Assembly: GCA_009827225.1 (NCBI GenBank)
Contig: WUAI01000026.1
Location: forward strand, 1 to 46,163
Direction: 5' to 3'
Length of the DNA stretch: 46,163 nt
Origin: Flavobacteriaceae bacterium
GTDB taxonomy: Bacteria; Bacteroidota; Bacteroidia; Flavobacteriales; Flavobacteriaceae
A program made the translations under genes and the position numbers. Of this stretch, positions 1 through 7,852 are shown in pieces. Below the pieces are notes generated by a model. That model saw only the letters and a program-made list of their open reading frames with translations, did no database searches and was not told the DNA's origin. How positions within the stretch are numbered: position 1 is the first letter of the stretch; every line of letters begins with the position of its first letter.

Positions 1-963
1 GACAATGTAATTATTACGGATATCACAACGAGTGAACCTCCAATTATGTTGGCTATAAAGGACTATTATCCCTTTGGGATGCCGATGCCGGAGCGCAATG
101 ATGAAGGTGGATATCCTTATGCTTTCCAGGGACAGGAGAAAGATCCTGAGACGGGCATGGAAGCCTTTGAACTTAGGTTATGGGATGCAAGAATCGGTAG
201 ATGGCTGACAGTCGATCCCAAAAATCAATACTATTCTCCGTATCTTGGTATGGGTAATAGTCCAATGAATGGAGTCGATCCCGATGGAGGATGCTTTACT
301 GAATCTGTTGATGAGAATGGAAATGTAATTTATTCCGAATGTGAGGATGCTGAAGTTGGAGCTACTATGTTCGGGGCATTTGGTTATAATTGGACAATGA
401 CGAAGGATAACGGTTGGCAATTAAGTAATGGTGCAGATCCTAGTACTGTTGAAGCGTACTATATACCCATGAAATGGACGGGCAATGGAGACTATTATAT
501 CGCTCGATACGTAGCACATATAGAACATTTCAATACTCGGCCACCAAATTATTATTTGGGATATGGTCATAAATATATAACGAAATTTAAAAATGAAACG
601 CGTGCTGAGTTATCGGATCGAGGAAAAGATTGGTTAGATGATACTGCTTTCGAACTGCAATATCTAATGGAACGAGGAATTGAATATGATCCGTCTTTGC
701 AGTTAGATAATAGTTCGTTTCAAACCTTTGCATATGAAACACATGTCCCAGCCTACATGATATCCGGGTTGGGAGATTTACCCTTATCTGACCTTCCAAA
801 AATTGGATTTACGCCAGATATGGTTGACGTGTTAACGAAAGACGGTCTGCATCAGGCTTCAACGGTCTACGGTCTGTTATTGTTAAAATGGACGTGGGAT
901 GGAGCAAAGTCATTTGGTGCTTGGCTTGTTGGAGAACAACATGACGGTGCTCATGAGGATTAA
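1..963 (+). CDS. RHS-repeat-associated core protein, C-terminal part (5' end outside window)
   Basis: The frame is open from base 1, so this is the 3' end of a larger gene; the first ATG at 46 is internal. The translated stretch at about 61-285 is the classic RHS core end: DYYPFGMPMPER, YAFQGQEKDPETG, LRLWDARIGRWLTVDP, then NSPMNGVDPDGG. In this family the core builds a shell around a variable C-terminal domain, which is often a toxin. Here the variable tip runs from about 286 to 963 (about 225 residues). It looks soluble and largely helical in its second half (YLGYGHKYITKFKNETRAEL, then DLPLSDLPKIGFTPDMVDVL). I see no known nuclease or deaminase motif, and the tip could be structural rather than toxic. 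A lipoprotein gene follows after 3 bp. The RHS assignment is secure; the activity of the tip is unknown. Confidence 0.9.
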   Translation, partial: DNVIITDITTSEPPIMLAIKDYYPFGMPMPERNDEGGYPYAFQGQEKDPETGMEAFELRLWDARIGRWLTVDPKNQYYSPYLGMGNSPMNGVDPDGGCFTESVDENGNVIYSECEDAEVGATMFGAFGYNWTMTKDNGWQLSNGADPSTVEAYYIPMKWTGNGDYYIARYVAHIEHFNTRPPNYYLGYGHKYITKFKNETRAELSDRGKDWLDDTAFELQYLMERGIEYDPSLQLDNSSFQTFAYETHVPAYMISGLGDLPLSDLPKIGFTPDMVDVLTKDGLHQASTVYGLLLLKWTWDGAKSFGAWLVGEQHDGAHED

Positions 964-966
964 AAT

Positions 967-2031
967 ATGAAAACCGAATTTTTATTTCAAATATTGTTTT
1001 GCAGTTTCTGTTTGTTCAGTTGCAGCGAATCAACCATAAACTGGAAGGTATATAACTCAGATGAGAGCAACTTATTACCCAGAAATGATCGCATTGAAGA
1101 CATGAGAATTCTGGATAATAAAATTTACTTGTCAAGTACATCCGGTTCAAGTAGAAATGCGGCCGGATTTCGGGCAATATTATATGAGGCTGAATTAGAA
1201 AACTTAAATTTTAAAGTAATTCACAGGGGACAAGGTATTTTTACAGATTTGTCTGTGGCCATTGAAGAGAAAATATTCTTCATTAATACAATTTTTAATG
1301 AAAACTCTTTTGAGAATACCTATTGCTATTTGAGTGGTTTTGATTTGTCTGGTGGAGGATACAATATTGAAAAAGAAATACTTGGTGATGTGATGTTCTT
1401 AGATTTTATCGATTCTAACAACGGCGTGATGCTTGTTGCGGAAAAATATAAAAGTGGTAAGAATTATCTTGTAAGAACTCAGGATGCGTCAAAAACCTGG
1501 GATACTTTGAGAATTAATCAAGTAGTCCGAAAAATCAGAAGAAAGGACCATCATATTTATTTGCTTGAGAACTTCTATAGTGACAATCAAAAAAGGAGAA
1601 TCAATGGGGCTATTGAAGCAGTTGATTTTTACACGGGTGAACAAAAAGATATAATTAACGATACGGAAATGAACATCGTCGATTTTGATATTTCAGATGA
1701 AAATAATTTGATTATTTTGTGTGAGAAAGACAACAACTTTTATTTAAGTTCAATCATAAATGGAGAATCTAAAACATTATTTAGTTTCAATTTGAATGAA
1801 GAAATTTTACTAAAACAATTATATCGATATAACAATTTCATTTGTGTTGTGGCGGTGGAAAAAAATGCTTTTAGTACAAGTACTCATTTTTATATTTCTA
1901 GAGACAATGGAAACTCATTTAAGAAAGAAGCTCTTCCAATAGATAATTTTGCTAAACCAATAACTTTTTATAAGGATAAACAAGTTTTTATTTATTCAGG
2001 AATGGGTAGACTTGCTGTTGGAGAGTTTTAA
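967..2031 (+). CDS. Lipoprotein with Asp-box (BNR-like) repeats, candidate partner of the RHS tip
   Basis: The 354-residue product begins with a lipoprotein signal (lipobox LFSC, Cys about 19) and should be membrane-anchored outside the cytoplasm. At least two degenerate Asp-box motifs are visible: TQDASKTW near residue 170 and SRDNGNSF near 310. Together with regular beta-rich segments they suggest a sialidase/BNR-type propeller, without obvious catalytic residues. The start codon lies only 3 bp after the RHS stop, so the two are almost certainly co-transcribed. The gene is visibly AT-rich compared with the operon downstream, which fits accessory or transferred DNA. By position it could be an immunity or accessory protein for the RHS tip, but nothing in the sequence proves that. 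It may simply be an uncharacterised surface lipoprotein. Confidence 0.6.
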   Translation: MKTEFLFQILFCSFCLFSCSESTINWKVYNSDESNLLPRNDRIEDMRILDNKIYLSSTSGSSRNAAGFRAILYEAELENLNFKVIHRGQGIFTDLSVAIEEKIFFINTIFNENSFENTYCYLSGFDLSGGGYNIEKEILGDVMFLDFIDSNNGVMLVAEKYKSGKNYLVRTQDASKTWDTLRINQVVRKIRRKDHHIYLLENFYSDNQKRRINGAIEAVDFYTGEQKDIINDTEMNIVDFDISDENNLIILCEKDNNFYLSSIINGESKTLFSFNLNEEILLKQLYRYNNFICVVAVEKNAFSTSTHFYISRDNGNSFKKEALPIDNFAKPITFYKDKQVFIYSGMGRLAVGEF

Positions 2032-2112
2032 TGTCTGATATTATTTTTTTCAGTGTAAGGAATCCGGGAAGAAATTTCCAAATTTTAGGTAAGAATCCCA
2101 CAAAACCATAAC

Positions 2113-2161
2113 ATATAGGGGTAACACTAAAATTTAAAAAGTGAAACCCCTATATTTTTTT
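2113..2161 (+). terminator. Rho-independent-type hairpin with T-run, overlapping the next start codon
   Basis: Arms ATATAGGGGT (2113-2122) and ACCCCTATAT (2146-2155) are perfectly complementary. They are extended inward by CACT/AGTG (2125-2128 with 2140-2143) after a two-base mismatch, leaving an A/T-only loop. A T-run follows directly (2155-2160). It would end transcripts of the RHS-lipoprotein pair. The GTG start of the next gene (2141) lies in the 3' arm, so the same hairpin could also act as an attenuator or hide the start codon. Confidence 0.7.
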
Positions 2162-2812
2162 CTACTCCTCACACTCAGTGCCTGTAGTTCCCTGCAATAC
2201 AAAACAACTTCAGCCCAAGCATTGCCGGAACTCGGCACCATAGGGGTCTATCAAAAATATGCCCTGGGTGACCAAATCGAGTCTAAAACAGTGATGGATC
2301 TTTCCGATCCGGTCCGACTCGCCATCCAACCGATTCATATTTCGGAACGACAGCTATTTCAGAAGAAAGATTCATTGGTGACAACGAAGGACAGCACGTT
2401 GTATCGCATTGAGATTCTAGATAAAATGGCCATCGCTAGTCAGCTTAACGTCAGTAAGGGTCTCGAATACCTCAAAAAAGCCGAAGACTGTAAAATTGTG
2501 ACTTCAGTCACGTTGGATTTTCCTTCAAACATTGTGACGGAACTGGAATCGGCCGATGAACTCTACCTGGTTCAGAAAAAAGAAAAAACACTATCTGTCG
2601 AACTACGAAAAAACAACAAAATTGTTCGATGCATAGAATTTACCGAAGGTAAAATCATCGACTTTGAGACCTCCGCATTCTGCTGGGGGCAAAACAAACG
2701 AAAGGACATCGTCATCTTCGACCTGGTTCCTGCCGGTTCAGCCTGTAATGCAAATACGTATAAATCGGCGGCCAAGGCCAAAAAGAAACACGAAATCGAT
2801 TTTTTCAAATGA
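2141..2812 (+). CDS. Lipoprotein, first gene of the pseudopilus-like operon
   Basis: The 223-residue protein starts at GTG. The start is supported by a clean lipoprotein signal (MKPLYFFLLLTLSAC, Cys 15) that no later start would preserve. I recognise no domain in the mature part; it is mixed alpha/beta with a conserved-looking acidic/Lys C-terminus. It heads a run of seven genes that overlap or nearly touch (ATGA overlap with the next gene at 2809-2812), whose later members are pseudopilins and GspF. A role as an envelope lipoprotein of that machine, such as a pilotin-like or assembly lipoprotein, is plausible from context only. The start codon is buried in a terminator-like hairpin. Confidence 0.65.
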   Translation: MKPLYFFLLLTLSACSSLQYKTTSAQALPELGTIGVYQKYALGDQIESKTVMDLSDPVRLAIQPIHISERQLFQKKDSLVTTKDSTLYRIEILDKMAIASQLNVSKGLEYLKKAEDCKIVTSVTLDFPSNIVTELESADELYLVQKKEKTLSVELRKNNKIVRCIEFTEGKIIDFETSAFCWGQNKRKDIVIFDLVPAGSACNANTYKSAAKAKKKHEIDFFK

Positions 2813-3747
2813 AAAAGAAAAATTACATATGGGTGTTCATCTGTCTCTTTACACTTTATGCGTGCGAGGAAGGTGGAGTCCTGTTTGAAACAGATATCAG
2901 TGATGAGAACGTAAACCTCATTTCCCCGGGAGATGGGGTACAGGTGCCGGCAGCCACGATTCGATTTGATTGGCAGTCGCTTGAAGATGCCGAACAGTAC
3001 GAAATCCAGATTGCCAAACCCGACTTTCAAAACACAGTACAGTTGATCGTGAACGAAATCATCGATTCCATCACTCAATATGAATTCGAATTGCCTGTCG
3101 ATTCCTATGAATGGCGGGTCAAAGCAATCAATTCAGGCTATGAGACTGAGTATACGACTTCCAAGTTCGAGGTGGTGCCAATTCAGAATTTCTCGGACAA
3201 TACGGTTCGCTTAATCGCGCCGGCGGACAATTCAATTACCAATATAGCCACCCAGACCTTAGAGTGGGAAGCGGTCACAGGAGCTACTTTGTACCGGACG
3301 CAAATTTTGGAAGGTAGTACTGCGATTTCAGAAGAAACAACAACTTCTACCTCGTTGAACACTACTTTTAATGAAGGTGAATTTACCTGGCAGGTGCGAG
3401 CAGAGAACGGATCGGAGAACACCTTGTATTCTTCCAGAAACATCCTAATCGATCTTACCGCACCCAATACGCCAGACTTGAGCCTTCCCGGAGACAATAC
3501 AGTTCTGCTCGACAATAATGTAAGCTTCGAATGGACACGCAAACTCGTTGCAGGAAGTACGGAAAGTGATAGTATTTATGTGTATCGGGATGCCTCTCTG
3601 AGCGATTTGGTGGTCAAAGATGTAGCAACTTCCCCGTACGAACTTTCATTGGATAATGATACCTATTACTGGAGGGTGCAGGCTTTTGATGAAGCGGGAA
3701 ATGAAGGAAATTCAAGTAAAACCAGAACTTTTGAAGTAAATAATTAA
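2809..3747 (+). CDS. Lipoprotein with three fibronectin type III-like domains
   Basis: The 312-residue protein has a lipoprotein signal (FTLYAC, Cys about 19). The mature part holds three similar beta-sandwich modules of about 90 residues each. Each opens with a phrase like NLISPGDGVQV, RLIAPADNSIT or DLSLPGDNTVL and closes with a Y-WRV-A or TWQVRAENG motif typical of FN3 G-strands. This indicates a surface- or periplasm-facing binding or scaffold lipoprotein. Its start overlaps the upstream stop by 4 bp (ATGA), so it is translationally coupled. In this operon it could contact the pseudopilus or the outer membrane; no enzymatic function is suggested. Confidence 0.7.
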   Translation: MKKKNYIWVFICLFTLYACEEGGVLFETDISDENVNLISPGDGVQVPAATIRFDWQSLEDAEQYEIQIAKPDFQNTVQLIVNEIIDSITQYEFELPVDSYEWRVKAINSGYETEYTTSKFEVVPIQNFSDNTVRLIAPADNSITNIATQTLEWEAVTGATLYRTQILEGSTAISEETTTSTSLNTTFNEGEFTWQVRAENGSENTLYSSRNILIDLTAPNTPDLSLPGDNTVLLDNNVSFEWTRKLVAGSTESDSIYVYRDASLSDLVVKDVATSPYELSLDNDTYYWRVQAFDEAGNEGNSSKTRTFEVNN

Positions 3748-3748
3748 G

Positions 3749-4210
3749 TTGAAAAATAACAAGAACATAAAAATCTTGCTGCCCCTGGTAATTCTTATCT
3801 GGGGTTTTATCATCTATAAGGTGGTGGACGTTTTTCGACCTGATGCCCAAGTACTGGCATCAGGAGACACTATCAAAGTGAAGCCAATTCAGCTTAAAGA
3901 GAAGGATACCTTTTCCTTATTGCCTATTGAAAGGGATCCTTTTTTAGGAACGCTGCTACGATCAAAGAAGGTGAATAATTTCAATTCAACCAAAACAAAA
4001 AAGAAGAAGCAAGAATGGCCCAAAGTCGATTATCTGGGAGTAGTCTCAGATGAAAAAGCACAATCTGCCGTGTATGTGCTTCAGGTGGATGGTCAACAGT
4101 TATTATTTAAAAGAGGAGAGACTCAAAAGGAACTCACCTTGATCCGTGGTAATCCACAGGAAGTAAAATTAAAATTGAAGTCGGAGACCAAAGTCTTTGA
4201 ATTGCGATGA
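3749..4210 (+). CDS. GspC/PilP-like bitopic inner-membrane protein
   Basis: This 153-residue protein starts at TTG, one base after the previous stop (TAA at 3745-3747). It has one N-terminal transmembrane segment (about residues 7-26), a flexible linker containing the phrase RDPFLG, a Lys-rich stretch, and a small C-terminal domain beginning near LGVVSDEKAQSAVYVL. The DPF motif followed by a small beta domain is typical of PilP and GspC homology-region proteins, which link the inner-membrane platform to the secretin. Its neighbours (pseudopilins, GspF) support this. Similarity is by pattern only. The gene ends in an ATGA overlap with the next. Confidence 0.55.
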   Translation: MKNNKNIKILLPLVILIWGFIIYKVVDVFRPDAQVLASGDTIKVKPIQLKEKDTFSLLPIERDPFLGTLLRSKKVNNFNSTKTKKKKQEWPKVDYLGVVSDEKAQSAVYVLQVDGQQLLFKRGETQKELTLIRGNPQEVKLKLKSETKVFELR

Positions 4211-5472
4211 ATCCCTTAACCAAAATACAAGCTTCGGCCATGCAGTTTGCGGTGCTGATCTCGGCGCTCGTCGTCCTGTTGCTGGCTGGTTTTTTGTTGC
4301 TTTCACATACTCAGGAACAATTCCGTGATCAGACAAAAATGGTATTGAAGACTATCTCTGATACCGACCAAGCAATCTTCCTGGGAATGCGATCACCCCT
4401 CAATGTGAGAGACTCTTTGATGTTGGAGTCTGATCTTAGCACCACTTCAGTCAGGAAATCCTACTGGGGGGCATTTGAAAAATTAACGGCACAGTCCAAT
4501 TCGAGAGGAAAAGAATTTAGTAAACAGGCACTTGTTGCCAGCAAGCTTTCTAATAATCCCTTGGCCGTTCAAATTGGTAGTTGGGATGCACCTTTGGTTT
4601 TAGCCGGAGAGGCAAGTGTGAAAGGGAATGCTAAAGTGTCTGACAAGGGAGTGAAGCCCGGGATTATCAATGGCGACTATTTCAACGGGACACAACTAAT
4701 CCAAGGTAACATCTTTATGAGTAGTGGTGTCCTTCCCAAACTGGATCCTGATTGGTTGGAATACGTCCAAAGGATGCAAACCTATATTCCTGGATATTCT
4801 GATCAAGTTGTTGAGCCACAATTAAAAGTAGATCATTCGTTCGATGAAAATATACTGGTTATTTATACTCCTGAACGCATGTTCATTTCAGAAGAATATA
4901 ATGGCCATATTCTAATTAAAAGTGAGACGGAAATTATAATCGGTGCCAAAGCCCGTTTGTCTGATGTGCTCATAGTAGCGCCTAAGATTTCTTTCGAGAA
5001 AGGCTTTCAAGGTAGGGTGCATTGTGTGGCTTCGGAAAAGATCTCAATATCTCAGCAGGTACATTTAAAATATCCTTCCTCTTTGGTGTTGCATCCTGAT
5101 ACGAAGAGCTTTACTAATTCCGAAGAAAACGAAATTCCAGTTTTAATTCCTGAAAGTTCTATGATGGAAGGAGCCGTAATTTATCTGAAGGATCCGAAGG
5201 ACGAAGAATCCATGAATCGACGAACCAAGATTCAGGTAAAAGTAGATACCGATGCCTATTGCAGGGCGATGTTCTATTGCGAAGGTAATCTCGAATTGAA
5301 AGGAATGGTACACGGAACTGTTTTTACCAAACAATTTGTAGCGAATGAAGGAGGATCCATGTATATGAATCATCTGTACAATGGGGGGGTTGATGCAACA
5401 CAATTGCCGGAGAAATTTGGTGGATTGCCATTGTTGAATGCTGAAAAGTCGATTGTGAAATGGTTGTATTGA
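4207..5472 (+). CDS. Large membrane-anchored protein of the pseudopilus operon
   Basis: The 421-residue protein has a single N-terminal hydrophobic helix (about residues 13-33) preceded by KIQASAMQF. The arrangement resembles PilX/GspK-type minor pilins, but there is no clear prepilin cleavage site with Glu at +5. The rest looks beta-rich with Gly turns (for example GNAKVSDKGVKPG and LKGMVHGTVFTKQF), reminiscent of a beta-solenoid. It is coupled to both neighbours (4-bp overlap upstream, 4-13 bp downstream, depending on the next start). A role as minor-pilin-like or tip component is an inference from position and topology; I do not recognise the family. Confidence 0.55.
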   Translation: MNPLTKIQASAMQFAVLISALVVLLLAGFLLLSHTQEQFRDQTKMVLKTISDTDQAIFLGMRSPLNVRDSLMLESDLSTTSVRKSYWGAFEKLTAQSNSRGKEFSKQALVASKLSNNPLAVQIGSWDAPLVLAGEASVKGNAKVSDKGVKPGIINGDYFNGTQLIQGNIFMSSGVLPKLDPDWLEYVQRMQTYIPGYSDQVVEPQLKVDHSFDENILVIYTPERMFISEEYNGHILIKSETEIIIGAKARLSDVLIVAPKISFEKGFQGRVHCVASEKISISQQVHLKYPSSLVLHPDTKSFTNSEENEIPVLIPESSMMEGAVIYLKDPKDEESMNRRTKIQVKVDTDAYCRAMFYCEGNLELKGMVHGTVFTKQFVANEGGSMYMNHLYNGGVDATQLPEKFGGLPLLNAEKSIVKWLY

Positions 5473-5768
5473 AGAAAATAAAGGCAGCTACTCTAGTGGA
5501 ATCCCTGGTGTCTTCGGCCATTATTTTGATGGTGTTTATGTTCGCAAGTCTCACTTTAAATTCGGCATTCAAGAGTACGATCTTAAAGAATACCGGAGCA
5601 CTCGAGAGTCGTTTGAACGAAATTGAGTATCTCTTTGAGCATCAAAAAATTCAATTGCCTTTTTATGAAGAAACCGAACAATGGGACATAGAGATCGTCG
5701 ACGAACCAATGCGGATACTATATACTCATAAACTTTCAGCAAAAGAAGGAACGATTATCATTCAATGA
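5460..5768 (+). CDS. Pseudopilin-like protein (prepilin N-terminus)
   Basis: This is a short 102-residue protein with a type IV prepilin N-terminus. A basic leader (LKKIKA) is followed by ATLVESLV, with Glu at +5 if cleavage occurs after Ala, then a hydrophobic helix of about 20 residues. The -1 residue is Ala rather than the usual Gly. ATG at 5460 gives a 13-bp overlap with the previous gene. A TTG at 5469 would give the 4-bp overlap used elsewhere in this operon and a more typical leader, so the true start is uncertain. The small globular part suggests a GspI/GspH-like minor pseudopilin. Confidence 0.7.
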   Translation: MVVLKKIKAATLVESLVSSAIILMVFMFASLTLNSAFKSTILKNTGALESRLNEIEYLFEHQKIQLPFYEETEQWDIEIVDEPMRILYTHKLSAKEGTIIIQ

Positions 5769-6235
5769 AAAGGATCACCAAAATACCGGCCTTTACGCTA
5801 ACTGAACTCCTGGTAGTGCTTACCATAAGCTCTTTGGTGATCGGACTAGCGTACGCTTTACTCGCCATTTTCAATAAAAATCTCTTGAACATTGAAAATA
5901 ACTATGCCCGAACTACGAACCATCGCTTATTTGAGGAGCAAATTAATATTGATTTCAACTCCTATGGCGAGCTTTGGTACTCACAAAAAGAAAAGCGTAT
6001 GATATTTAGGTCACCGATCGACTCGATAACATACCGCTTTGAAGATGAAGTAATTTTTAGAAGCACGGACACGATCTATCCTTCCAACTCAAAACTCAAC
6101 CTTTATTACTTAGGCACTGAGGTTTCATCGGGAAGGGTGGACGCAATAAAATTCTGGACAGACCCGGAAAAAGACCAATACTTTTTTGTTTCAAAAAGAA
6201 ACGACGTTTCCGAACTTTTAGATTATGGCAATTAA
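5765..6235 (+). CDS. Pseudopilin-like protein, PulJ/GspJ type
   Basis: The 156-residue product has a textbook prepilin signal: basic leader MKRITKIPA, then FTLTELLVVLTISSLV, with Phe +1 and Glu +5 and Ala at -1. A membrane helix follows, then a soluble C-terminal domain (Tyr/Phe-rich strands). The start overlaps the previous stop as ATGA. A pseudopilin assembles into a short periplasmic filament after cleavage by a prepilin peptidase, which is not encoded in this window. The exact minor-pseudopilin class (J, H or other) cannot be fixed by eye. Confidence 0.75.
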   Translation: MKRITKIPAFTLTELLVVLTISSLVIGLAYALLAIFNKNLLNIENNYARTTNHRLFEEQINIDFNSYGELWYSQKEKRMIFRSPIDSITYRFEDEVIFRSTDTIYPSNSKLNLYYLGTEVSSGRVDAIKFWTDPEKDQYFFVSKRNDVSELLDYGN

Positions 6236-7352
6236 AATTCAACATATAGCGGCCCAGTCAAAGCCTGAAAAAAGTCAGGAAGTTCATTGGTTAAACAAGG
6301 AGATACATGTATTCGGCAAATCGTTTTCGAACAAATCAAAAGAACAATTTTATGCTGAAATGTTTGTATTATTGAGTTCCGGAGTCGATTTGAAACAGAG
6401 CCTGGATCTCATTGCTGATATGCAAAAGAAGAAGAAGGACAAAGAGTTGATCGGTCGGTTGTCCGACCGAATCTTGGATGGAAGCTCTCTGTCTGTAGCC
6501 ATGGAAGCTCAGAATGTATTCAGTTCTTACGAATCCCAGGCCATTAAGATTGGAGAACAAACTGGGCAATTAAAGAAGATCACCGAATCATTGCGTGATT
6601 ATTTTCAGAAGAAAATTGAACTAAAGCGACAGTTGGTATCTTCACTGTCATATCCTATCATCGTTTTGATCACCGCGATGTTGGTAGTGTTTTTCATGCT
6701 GAGTTATGTGGTGCCGATGTTCGTGGATATTTTCAAGCAAAACAGGGTGGAGCTGCCCTGGCTTACAGAACAAATTGTAGCGTTGTCCGGACTTTTGAAA
6801 AACCATGGTTTGGTACTATTGCTTATTGTTTTAGGAGTGGTCATAGGAGGAAAGTACCTGGCAAAAAAACAATGGTATTATAAACTCAACGGCAGGTTTC
6901 AATTGAGACTTCCGGTGTTCGGAAATTACATACGAAAGATATATCTCATACAATTTACCCAGGCGATGGCATTGCTCACGCAATCGAGAATCCCGGTGGT
7001 CATAGGGATCGCCATGGTGCGCAAAATGATACGGTTTTATCCGTTGGAATCTTCTTTAAATGTTATTGAAAGCAAGCTGGTCTTGGGGGATAAGTTACAC
7101 GAGAGTTTTGGAGCGCATACATTTTATCCAAAGAAAATGGTTGCCTTACTGAAAGTTGCTGAAGAGACCAACCAGACGGAATATATATTTCAGAAATTAT
7201 ACGATCAGTATTCCGAAGAACTCAAGTACCAGGGGGGTATCATTTCCAACGTCCTCAACTTTTTACTCACGCTTTTTGTTGGGCTCATAGTAGGTGTCAT
7301 TTTGGTGGCCATGTATTTACCGATGTTCAAACTGAGCAGTGTGATTGGGTAG
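6225..7352 (+). CDS. Type II secretion/type IV pilus inner-membrane platform protein, GspF/PilC family
   Basis: The 375-residue product has two T2SSF domains. The first (about residues 38-160) contains FVLLSSGVDLKQSLDLI and the conserved IGEQTGQL stretch. The second (about 235-360) contains FTQAMALLTQSRIPVV and LKVAEETNQTE. Transmembrane segments follow each: near 145-165, 190-208 and 340-365. Length fits the family, whose members form the platform driven by a GspE/PilB ATPase. It overlaps the pseudopilin upstream by 11 bp and is last in the operon, followed by a terminator at 7562-7598. No ATPase, secretin or prepilin peptidase gene is in view, so these must lie elsewhere. Confidence 0.9.
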   Translation: MAIKIQHIAAQSKPEKSQEVHWLNKEIHVFGKSFSNKSKEQFYAEMFVLLSSGVDLKQSLDLIADMQKKKKDKELIGRLSDRILDGSSLSVAMEAQNVFSSYESQAIKIGEQTGQLKKITESLRDYFQKKIELKRQLVSSLSYPIIVLITAMLVVFFMLSYVVPMFVDIFKQNRVELPWLTEQIVALSGLLKNHGLVLLLIVLGVVIGGKYLAKKQWYYKLNGRFQLRLPVFGNYIRKIYLIQFTQAMALLTQSRIPVVIGIAMVRKMIRFYPLESSLNVIESKLVLGDKLHESFGAHTFYPKKMVALLKVAEETNQTEYIFQKLYDQYSEELKYQGGIISNVLNFLLTLFVGLIVGVILVAMYLPMFKLSSVIG

Positions 7353-7403
7353 GTTTTCATTCGCCGATGGCGAACATTTTATTCTGAATGAAGCAATTCT
7401 TGC

Positions 7404-7448
7404 TGCGGGAATTAGCTTCGCTTCGCTCGCTGAGTCACGCCGTGTCAT
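7404..7448. repeat. 45-bp intergenic direct repeat, copy 1
   Basis: This copy shares 42 of 45 positions with 7511-7555. Both begin TGCGGGAATTAGCT and contain CGCTTCGCTCGCTGAGTCACG. The 7353-7680 gap holds no convincing gene; an open frame at 7345-7560 is made mostly of these repeats and I do not call it. Confidence 0.8.
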
Positions 7449-7510
7449 GATGAGATTAAAAACCATCTTTGCCAAAGGCGAAAGTTTCAATCAAAATTTC
7501 TCTATCCATG

Positions 7511-7555
7511 TGCGGGAATTAGCTCCGCTTCGCTCGCTGAGTCACGCTCTGTCAT
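7511..7555. repeat. 45-bp intergenic direct repeat, copy 2
   Basis: Second copy, 107 bp after the first, with three differences. Short inverted repeats sit around the pair: TTCGCC-GAT-GGCGAA at 7360-7374 and CCGCC-AAAT-GGCGG within the terminator at about 7575-7588. This looks like a non-coding repeat family or decayed small mobile element next to tRNA genes. Confidence 0.8.
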
Positions 7556-7561
7556 TCTGAA

Positions 7562-7598
7562 AAAAAGCCTCAACCGCCAAATGGCGGAACCTTTTTTG
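7562..7598 (+). terminator. Terminator of the pseudopilus operon
   Basis: The hairpin CCGCC-AAAT-GGCGG is flanked by an A-run on the left and T6 on the right, which fits intrinsic termination about 210 bp after gspF. The stem between the GC core and the A/T flanks is imperfect. Confidence 0.6.
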
Positions 7599-7642
7599 TA
7601 CTCTTCCATCATTGAAAACAAGTTTTGCTGATTTCAGAGTAC

Positions 7643-7676
7643 AAAAAAAGCCGAATCTTTCGACTCGGCTTTTTTA
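7643..7676 (-). terminator. Terminator of the tRNA pair (works in both directions)
   Basis: The stem is formed by AAAAAAGCCGA and TCGGCTTTTTT, with A/T runs on both sides. It lies directly 3' of the tRNA-Leu gene on the minus strand and could also stop plus-strand readthrough. Confidence 0.85.
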
Positions 7677-7680
7677 TCTG

Positions 7681-7766
7681 TACAGAAGGCGGGACTTGAA
7701 CCCGCACGGGCATTACTGCCCATTGGATTTTAAGTCCAACGTGTCTACCAATTCCACCACTTCTGC
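7681..7766 (-). tRNA. tRNA-Leu, anticodon TAA
   Basis: On the minus strand the 86-nt sequence begins GCAGAAGTGG and folds into a class II tRNA. The acceptor stem is GCAGAAG/CTTCTGT, the anticodon arm is TTGGA-CTTAAAA-TCCAA with anticodon TAA, the long variable arm has the stem GGGCA/TGCCC, and the T-arm contains GGTTCAAGTCC. The 3' CCA is not encoded. It is 13 bp behind tRNA-Gly and probably shares its transcript. Confidence 0.95.
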
Positions 7767-7779
7767 ATTCGGACTTTTG

Positions 7780-7852
7780 AGCGAAAAACGGGATTCGAAC
7801 CCGCGACCTCAACCTTGGCAAGGTTGCGCTCTACCAACTGAGCTATTTTCGC
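7780..7852 (-). tRNA. tRNA-Gly, anticodon GCC
   Basis: The 73-nt cloverleaf on the minus strand has acceptor stem GCGAAAA/TTTTCGC, D-arm GCTCAGTTGGTAGAGC, anticodon arm CAACC-TTGCCAA-GGTTG and T-arm GGGTTCGAATCCC. The anticodon GCC reads GGY codons. CCA is not encoded. It is the first of the pair, transcribed before tRNA-Leu. Confidence 0.95.

Noticed and set aside
2572-3078. 168-codon minus-strand frame
   Set aside because: It is antisense to two coupled lipoprotein genes with good signals; a shadow frame.
7345-7560. 71-codon open frame after gspF
   Set aside because: It is built mostly from the two 45-bp direct repeats and has no recognisable protein features; better explained as repeat sequence.
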